Under the pieces are notes generated by a model. The model was not told where the DNA came from. It saw only the letters and a program-made list of their open reading frames with translations, and did no database searches. From contig NZ_JACWMY010000002.1 in the NCBI RefSeq assembly GCF_014773265.1, positions 1-64,000 on the forward strand: a DNA stretch of 64,000 nucleotides, written 5' to 3'. The position numbers and the translations under genes are program-made. The DNA comes from Mucilaginibacter pankratovii. GTDB taxonomy: Bacteria; Bacteroidota; Bacteroidia; Sphingobacteriales; Sphingobacteriaceae. Of the stretch, positions 59,008 to 64,000 are shown piece after piece. Position 1 is the stretch's first letter. Each line of letters begins with the position of its first letter.

Positions 59008-61497
59008 TTAATAGGGATCAACATCCGGCTGCACAATACATCCCTTACTCAACTTCGTGGTCTGAAATTGCGTGATCACATCGCGCATTAAGGCTTTTGC
59101 CTTTACTACAGAGATACTATCCCGCTCAAACTTCAGCATAATGGTTTTGATGTAGTAGTTGCGGATGCGGTTGATAAGCGGCGCTTCAGGGCCTATGACA
59201 CGGTCGCCGAAGTGCTTGCGGAGTTCGTTGGTAAGATATTCGGCCTGGTTATATAATATCTCGGGGTTCTTGTGCTTTACATCTACACTGATAATGCGGT
59301 AAAATGGCGGGTATTTAAAGCTTTTGCGCTCTTCCATTTCCGTAAAGTACAGGTCGGCGTAGTCGTTCTCTATCACCTGTTTTATCACGCGGTGGCCGGG
59401 GTCGTAGGTTTGTATAACTACTTTACCCTGCTTGCCCCGGCGACCTGCCCTGCCGCTCACCTGCGCCAGCATCTGGAAGCTGCGCTCATTGGCACGGTAG
59501 TCGGGATATTTTAAAAGGCTATCGGCATTAATTATGCCTATCACGGTTACATCCGCAAAATCGAGCCCTTTGGCAACCATTTGGGTACCTATTAATATAT
59601 CTATCTTTTTTTCTTCCAGATTATTCAAAATGGTTTGCAGCGAATTGCGGGAGCGAGTGGTATCCAGGTCCATCCTCGCCAGGCGAACATCGGGCATTAA
59701 TACCGATAATTCATCCTCTACCTTCTCGGTACCAAATCCCTTGTATTCTAAATGAGTAGAACCACATGCAGGGCAAACCGATGGCGTATCTTCTTTGTAA
59801 CCGCAATAATGGCAATGCAGCTTGGTAGTATGTTTGTGGTAGGTAAGGCTCACATCGCAGTTGATACATTTTGGGGTGTAGGCACAAACCCGGCACATCA
59901 GCACCGGCGCATAACCCCTGCGGTTTTGGAAGAGGATCACCTGTTCTTTGTTCTCCAGCGCCAGCTGCATATCCGCCATCAGCACGCTGGTAAAGTGCGA
60001 TTGCATGGTTTTTTGCTTCAGTTCTTTAGAAATGCTTACTACCTCCACCAAGGGCAACTGTACACCGCCGTAACGCTCGGTTAGTTCAACCAGGCCATAT
60101 TTATGGGTGCGCGCATTGTAATAAGTTTCAAACGAGGGTGTAGCCGAGCCTAAAAGCACTTTGCCGCTGTGCATGTTAGCCAAATAAATAGCTGTATCGC
60201 GGGCATTGTATCGTGGCGCGGGGTCGTATTGTTTATAGGAGGTTTCGTGTTCTTCATCTACAATGATCAATCCCAGATCATGAAAAGGCAGGAATACCGA
60301 CGAGCGCGCGCCAAGCACAACCTTGTATTCATTACGAAGAACCTTTTGCCAAACCTCCACCCGCTCGTTATCATTAAAGCGCGAGTGATAAACACCTATG
60401 GTACCACCAAAATAAATGCGCAACCTTTCGATGATGTGAGTAGTTAAAGCAATTTCGGGCAGCAAATAAAGTACCTGCCGGCCGGTTGCTATCATCTCTT
60501 CTATCAGCTTGATATAGATCTGCGTTTTACCCGAGGCTGTTACGCCATGCAGCAGCACCACGTCCTTCTTTTCAAAATATTGCTGTGCTTCGCCCAAAGC
60601 CAGTTGCTGGGCTTCGCTCAGCGTAAAATTGCTTATCGCCTCGTCGTCTTCTTCATAGCCAAGGCGACTTATCGTTTTGTGCTCGGCAAAAAACACCTCC
60701 TTTTCTATAAGAGATTTGATACTTGACTCGCCCGCACCGCTTTCTTCTATCAACTCGTTTTTTGCTACCGCTTTTTGCTGGCGCGATAATTTCAGGTAGG
60801 TCAGCAGCGCATCGGCTTGTTTTGGCGCGCGCTTTTCCAGGATCTCAAAAAGCTCTTTACGGTTGTCGGAGTTGTGGTAAACGGGGTTTAAAGTGATATA
60901 AGTTTTCTTGCGCGGCTTATACCGTTCGCTTACTTCTTCGGATATCGTAATGATATTCTTCTCGAAAAGCGATTTCAATATCGGCATTACCGTTTTTTGG
61001 CCCAGCAGTTTCACAATATCGCTTACCGTTAACTCCGGCTGAATATCAAGCGCTTCGGTAATGAGGTATTCCTTATCGTTCAGTTGGGTTTTATCGTACT
61101 CAAACTCCCGGTTCAGCATCACCTTTGTTTCGCTGGCCAGTTTTAGGGCCGAAGGCAAAGCTGCGTTCATCACTTCTCCTTCATTGCACATATAATATTC
61201 GGCAAGCCAGTGCCAAAACTGCAGCTGTCGTTGGGTAACTACCGGTGCATCGTCCAATATTTCGATAATGTATTTCGCTTCGTATTTTTCTGGCGCATGC
61301 TCGCTGATGGCTGCGATAATGGCCGTGTAGAGCTTGCTTTTGCCAAACTGCACCACCACCCTTTTACCCACTACGGCTGCATCGTTCATCTCGAACGGCA
61401 CTCGATAGGTATAGTTGCGGCTGATAGCCAAAGGCAATATCACCTCAACAAAAAGCGTTTTACGGTTGTGCAGCTGCACCTCAGCAAATTCTAACAT
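59008..61497 (-). CDS. priA: Primosomal protein N' (PriA helicase)
   Basis: 829 residues from ATG 61497 (MLEFAEVQLHNRKTLF). An N-terminal DNA-binding part is followed by the helicase core: Walker A HGVTASGKT, Walker B DEEH, and QLAQVSGRAGRRGKQG-like AQVSGRAGR near motif VI. Eight zinc-binding Cys lie in the CRVCAYTPKCINC and CHYCGYKEDTPSVCPACG block. It restarts replication forks. The start codon chosen is the Met next to the conserved N-terminal strand. Confidence 0.95.
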   Translation of the reverse strand: MLEFAEVQLHNRKTLFVEVILPLAISRNYTYRVPFEMNDAAVVGKRVVVQFGKSKLYTAIIAAISEHAPEKYEAKYIIEILDDAPVVTQRQLQFWHWLAEYYMCNEGEVMNAALPSALKLASETKVMLNREFEYDKTQLNDKEYLITEALDIQPELTVSDIVKLLGQKTVMPILKSLFEKNIITISEEVSERYKPRKKTYITLNPVYHNSDNRKELFEILEKRAPKQADALLTYLKLSRQQKAVAKNELIEESGAGESSIKSLIEKEVFFAEHKTISRLGYEEDDEAISNFTLSEAQQLALGEAQQYFEKKDVVLLHGVTASGKTQIYIKLIEEMIATGRQVLYLLPEIALTTHIIERLRIYFGGTIGVYHSRFNDNERVEVWQKVLRNEYKVVLGARSSVFLPFHDLGLIIVDEEHETSYKQYDPAPRYNARDTAIYLANMHSGKVLLGSATPSFETYYNARTHKYGLVELTERYGGVQLPLVEVVSISKELKQKTMQSHFTSVLMADMQLALENKEQVILFQNRRGYAPVLMCRVCAYTPKCINCDVSLTYHKHTTKLHCHYCGYKEDTPSVCPACGSTHLEYKGFGTEKVEDELSVLMPDVRLARMDLDTTRSRNSLQTILNNLEEKKIDILIGTQMVAKGLDFADVTVIGIINADSLLKYPDYRANERSFQMLAQVSGRAGRRGKQGKVVIQTYDPGHRVIKQVIENDYADLYFTEMEERKSFKYPPFYRIISVDVKHKNPEILYNQAEYLTNELRKHFGDRVIGPEAPLINRIRNYYIKTIMLKFERDSISVVKAKALMRDVITQFQTTKLSKGCIVQPDVDPY

Positions 61498-61501
61498 CAG
61501 G

Positions 61502-61888
61502 TTATTTGTTTCGGAAAGCGGCAAGTGCCAGTGTTACCCAGCCAATTATAAACAGCAAGCCACCAACAGGAGTAACCGGGCCAATGGCCTTTAGGCCGGG
61601 CATTTTCAGCAGGTCGCGGCAAGCCAGTAAATAAAGCGAGCCCGAGAAAAGGATAATACCAAATGTGAACAAATAATAAGTGGCAATTAACGGCCCATTT
61701 TTAAACTGGGAAAACGTGGACAAAAACAACAAGGCTAAAACGTGGTAGAACTGGTATTGCACCGCGGTTTGCCATACTTCCAATTGCCGGGGCTCAAGCG
61801 ATCCCTTTAGGGCATGCGCCCCAAAAGCGCCACAAATAACAGCAATAGCGCCAAACAGCGCCGCGGTTATAATAATTTGTTTGTTCAT
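61502..61888 (-). CDS. DUF423 family membrane protein
   Basis: 128 residues with four membrane helices (IIITAALFGAIAVICGAFGAHAL, QFYHVLALLFLSTF, YYLFTFGIILFSGSLYLLA, GLLFIIGWVTLALAAF). GAFGAHALK and GSLYLLA and TPVGGLLFIIGW are the DUF423 signature. It ends 4 nt before priA, so both may be co-transcribed. Function unknown. Confidence 0.9.
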   Translation of the reverse strand: MNKQIIITAALFGAIAVICGAFGAHALKGSLEPRQLEVWQTAVQYQFYHVLALLFLSTFSQFKNGPLIATYYLFTFGIILFSGSLYLLACRDLLKMPGLKAIGPVTPVGGLLFIIGWVTLALAAFRNK

Positions 61889-61974
61889 GCAGATATAAAA
61901 GGCTAAGTTAACCAAATGAAAGTATTACTTTATTGTGGTACGGTAAAATTCTAACTTGCGTTCGCAAAACCGAG

Positions 61975-63585
61975 ATGAAAAAACTCATTCTATTTACACT
62001 TATTTTAGTTGCCGCAACCGGGTATATTACCGTTAAGTACTTTAAAAGCTTAAAGTCATCAGGTATGCACGCCGGCAATATTATGCGTACCATTCCGGAT
62101 AGTGCCGTTGCCGTGTTTGAGTTTAGCAACGATAAGGGTTTTTACGATATTTTTGCCGACAATACTTTACTGGGCAGCTTGGTTGGCGAACAAAAAATGA
62201 GCGAGCTGGACATTGTTAGAAAAACACTCTTCGCCAATCCCTTATTGCAGCAGCTGTTTGATGGCAGCAATATTTTCATCTCGCTCCACTCATCCGGCCA
62301 GCCCGAAACAGAATTACTGCTTACAGCAGCAGCCGCAAAAGATGCAGATATGGTTGCATTTGATGCCCTTGCCAAACAAAAGAAGACCGGCATGTTGATA
62401 AGCCCACTAACTATCGACGAAAAAAAGGGCTACACTATCTTCTTCGCCCAATTAAAAAAGCGCTTTTATATTATTAATACCGACGAAAACATCTACTCAG
62501 CAAGTTTCTCTAAAGAATTACTTACCAGGGCCGCCTTATACAAAAACGATAAAGAAACCGAAACGTTCATCCCCCTGCCCGATCAGCAAAACTCAAACTC
62601 GCTGGCCAATTTATACATCAACTACAGCCAGCTCTCGCCCTTATTCGATCAGTTGTTTAAAAGCAAAAACCAAGACCTGTTTAAAAGCTTCCGGCTACTG
62701 CCTGCGTCGGCCGCGTTAAACCTTAATTATAAAACAGATGCATTGATGTTTAACGGGTACACCAATATACAAACCGATAAACCGGCAAGTTACCTAAACC
62801 TGTTTACCAGCCAGCTACCGGTACTAAACAACCTGAAGGAGATCTTCCCTTCAACCATCGCTTACTCTATGGATATGGCTGTTTCTAACCCGGTAAAATT
62901 CCTTGCCGACCTGGCAGTGTTTCATGATAAAGCCGGTTTAAAAACAGAGAAGGATACCCTCTTTACACGTATAAAAGCCGAAACGGGGATCGACCTGCGG
63001 ACAGAGTTTAGCAGAGAATTAAGCAATGAATTTGCAGTGGTTACCACACGTTACCGCGAGCGGTTTGCCCTGATAGCCATAAAAGATGGTTCGAAGTTGC
63101 GCCCGGTGATGACCAACATAAGCACCATGATAAATGACGAAACCGGCGAGTTTAATTATAATAAACTCCCCTACTTTTTATTAGGTGATGCTTTCAATTC
63201 TTTTAAACGCCCGTACTTCCGCATTATTGATAACTACCTGGTACTGGCAAATAGCTTAAAAGAATTGGATAGCTACAGCGATAGTTACCTTAACCGTAAA
63301 TTTTTAAACAAAACTGTACAATACAATCGCTTTGATAATTTAATGGGCGAGCGCAGCAACGTTACGTTTTTTATCAACTTTAAAAATGCCCAATTGATAT
63401 TAGAGAACGACCTGAAAGACAATTTCTTTAATGCTTACAGAAGCAACAAATTATCGCTGGAAAACTTTTACGCCGCATCTTACCAGCTTACCGCTACCGA
63501 TAATAACTTTTATACCAATTTCTGTATGTTGCAAAATGCAATTGATACAACCGGTAGTGTTAAAACAGCCAAAAGTCTCCAATAA
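61975..63585 (+). CDS. Hypothetical membrane-anchored protein, 536 residues
   Basis: From ATG 61975 (MKKLILFTLILVAATGYITV). One N-terminal membrane segment (or uncleaved signal) anchors a ~510-residue domain outside the inner membrane. It contains beta-strand-like blocks (SVAVFEFSNDKGFYDIFADN as VAVFEF then SNDKGFYDIF, IDEKKGYTIFFAQLKKRF) reminiscent of DUF3352-type proteins, which I cannot confirm. The C-terminal end is NNFYTNFCMLQNA. It precedes a signal-peptide protein in the same direction. Confidence 0.65.
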   Translation: MKKLILFTLILVAATGYITVKYFKSLKSSGMHAGNIMRTIPDSAVAVFEFSNDKGFYDIFADNTLLGSLVGEQKMSELDIVRKTLFANPLLQQLFDGSNIFISLHSSGQPETELLLTAAAAKDADMVAFDALAKQKKTGMLISPLTIDEKKGYTIFFAQLKKRFYIINTDENIYSASFSKELLTRAALYKNDKETETFIPLPDQQNSNSLANLYINYSQLSPLFDQLFKSKNQDLFKSFRLLPASAALNLNYKTDALMFNGYTNIQTDKPASYLNLFTSQLPVLNNLKEIFPSTIAYSMDMAVSNPVKFLADLAVFHDKAGLKTEKDTLFTRIKAETGIDLRTEFSRELSNEFAVVTTRYRERFALIAIKDGSKLRPVMTNISTMINDETGEFNYNKLPYFLLGDAFNSFKRPYFRIIDNYLVLANSLKELDSYSDSYLNRKFLNKTVQYNRFDNLMGERSNVTFFINFKNAQLILENDLKDNFFNAYRSNKLSLENFYAASYQLTATDNNFYTNFCMLQNAIDTTGSVKTAKSLQ

Positions 63586-63707
63586 ATACAACCCTAAGCG
63601 CTTTATTCCGTTAAAAGGTATAATATTTGGCTAAGCTAACCCCCAAGTCAAATTGCATTTATATATTTAGGGGCGTTTAGCGCGAGCATAGATACGGCGA
63701 GATTTTA

Positions 63708-64000
63708 TGAAGAAATTTTTATTGGCACTTTCCTTACTACTTTTTACACTCCATTCTTTTGGCCAACAATTTTCTCAATACAACACCGGCACCCTTTACG
63801 ATTCTTTCGAAAACCCCTCGCGTGCCTCCTTCACGCCCGATTCCAGCAGAAAATACGCCTTCAACTTCTTTTTGCCAAACTTTTCGGTAAACTCGTTTTT
63901 AACGGGTAATTCGCAGGTACCATTAAAAACCAGGGCCTTTTTAGGAAATTATACCACTACCAATTTAAAATTTGGCGAGAACAGGTTTAACCGTTTCAAC
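63708..64000 (+). CDS. Outer-membrane-type protein, 5' part (DUF5723-like)
   Basis: Starts at ATG 63708 with a signal peptide (MKKFLLALSLLLFTLHSFG, cleavage near GQQFSQ), then YNTGTLYDSFENPSRASF, FFLPNFSVNSFLTG and NLKFGENRFNRFN to the window edge, about 97 residues. The pattern with NPSRASF and aromatic strands is like DUF5723 family porin-like proteins. The rest is outside the window. Confidence 0.6.

Noticed and set aside
1..64000. tRNA, rRNA, integrase or transposase genes
   Set aside because: I looked for conserved tRNA arms, rRNA blocks and transposase or integrase motifs and found none.

Overview
The window looks like a chromosomal segment of a Bacteroidota bacterium of the Sphingobacteriaceae type (Mucilaginibacter/Pedobacter-like). 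The signs are housekeeping-type promoters with the TAnnTTTG -7 box, very few Shine-Dalgarno sequences, M56/BlaR1 proteins with TonB-plug-like tails, DUF4199 and BatA-type proteins, type B L31, SusD-era lipoproteins with short lipoboxes, and many palindromic interspersed repeats between genes. Base composition is moderate (roughly 40-45% GC by eye). I see no rRNA, tRNA, CRISPR, insertion sequence or prophage. The assignment to a genus is an inference.

Layout. 1-3.7 kb: tail of an unknown gene, two palindromic repeats, then a BlaI repressor/M56 antirepressor pair with two tandem operators. 3.7-8.3 kb: a minus-strand operon with a BatA-like vWA protein, a dihydroorotase homologue that lacks its metal ligands, an acidic protein and DUF4199. 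8.5-13.4 kb: DUF72, a lipoprotein, GH20 hexosaminidase and YqgE. 13.5-16 kb: pdxH-nuoC-nuoD, with nuoD enclosed by palindromic repeats. 16.1-20 kb: an ECF sigma factor, an anti-sigma-like protein fused to a periplasmic trypsin-like protease, and a divergent array of six small paralogous lipoprotein genes. 20-34.2 kb: mixed housekeeping genes, including mqnC, scpB, a universal stress protein, an Rrf2 regulator with its target, prmA, tpiA, a GlmU-like protein and rpmE2. 34.3-37.4 kb: two tandem beta-helix lipoproteins. 37.7-40.5 kb: methylmalonyl-CoA epimerase and iscS-iscU-iscA. 40.5-50.5 kb: DUF2625, a GH39-like enzyme, acyl-CoA ligase, a Kelch lipoprotein, a CAT-like acetyltransferase, HAD, lysS and a deleted sialate O-acetylesterase. 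50.6-64 kb: small membrane proteins, ung, DUF2306, Lrp, mntR-mntH, smpB, pcm, priA, DUF423 and two envelope proteins, the last cut by the window edge.

The most interesting region is 16.1-20.0 kb. A bipartite motif, GGGTTACC, 13 nt, GGTATTAA, occurs before five of the six lipoprotein genes (twice before one of them) and also directly before the ECF sigma gene on the opposite strand. Seven copies are present and six have exactly 13 nt between the boxes. This does not resemble the housekeeping Bacteroidota promoter. The simplest reading is a self-activating sigma factor, held by a membrane anti-sigma/protease chimera, that drives a tandem set of abundant surface or periplasmic lipoproteins with Thr/Asp/Lys-rich repeat tails. 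That reading is an inference from sequence only.

Other regulation visible in the DNA: two BlaI-type palindromes upstream of blaI, a TGTAA-N9-TTACA operator shared by an Rrf2 gene and its downstream oxidoreductase, and an MntR palindrome over the mntR-mntH promoter. Several genes have a -7 box only 3-6 nt before the start codon, suggesting leaderless mRNAs.
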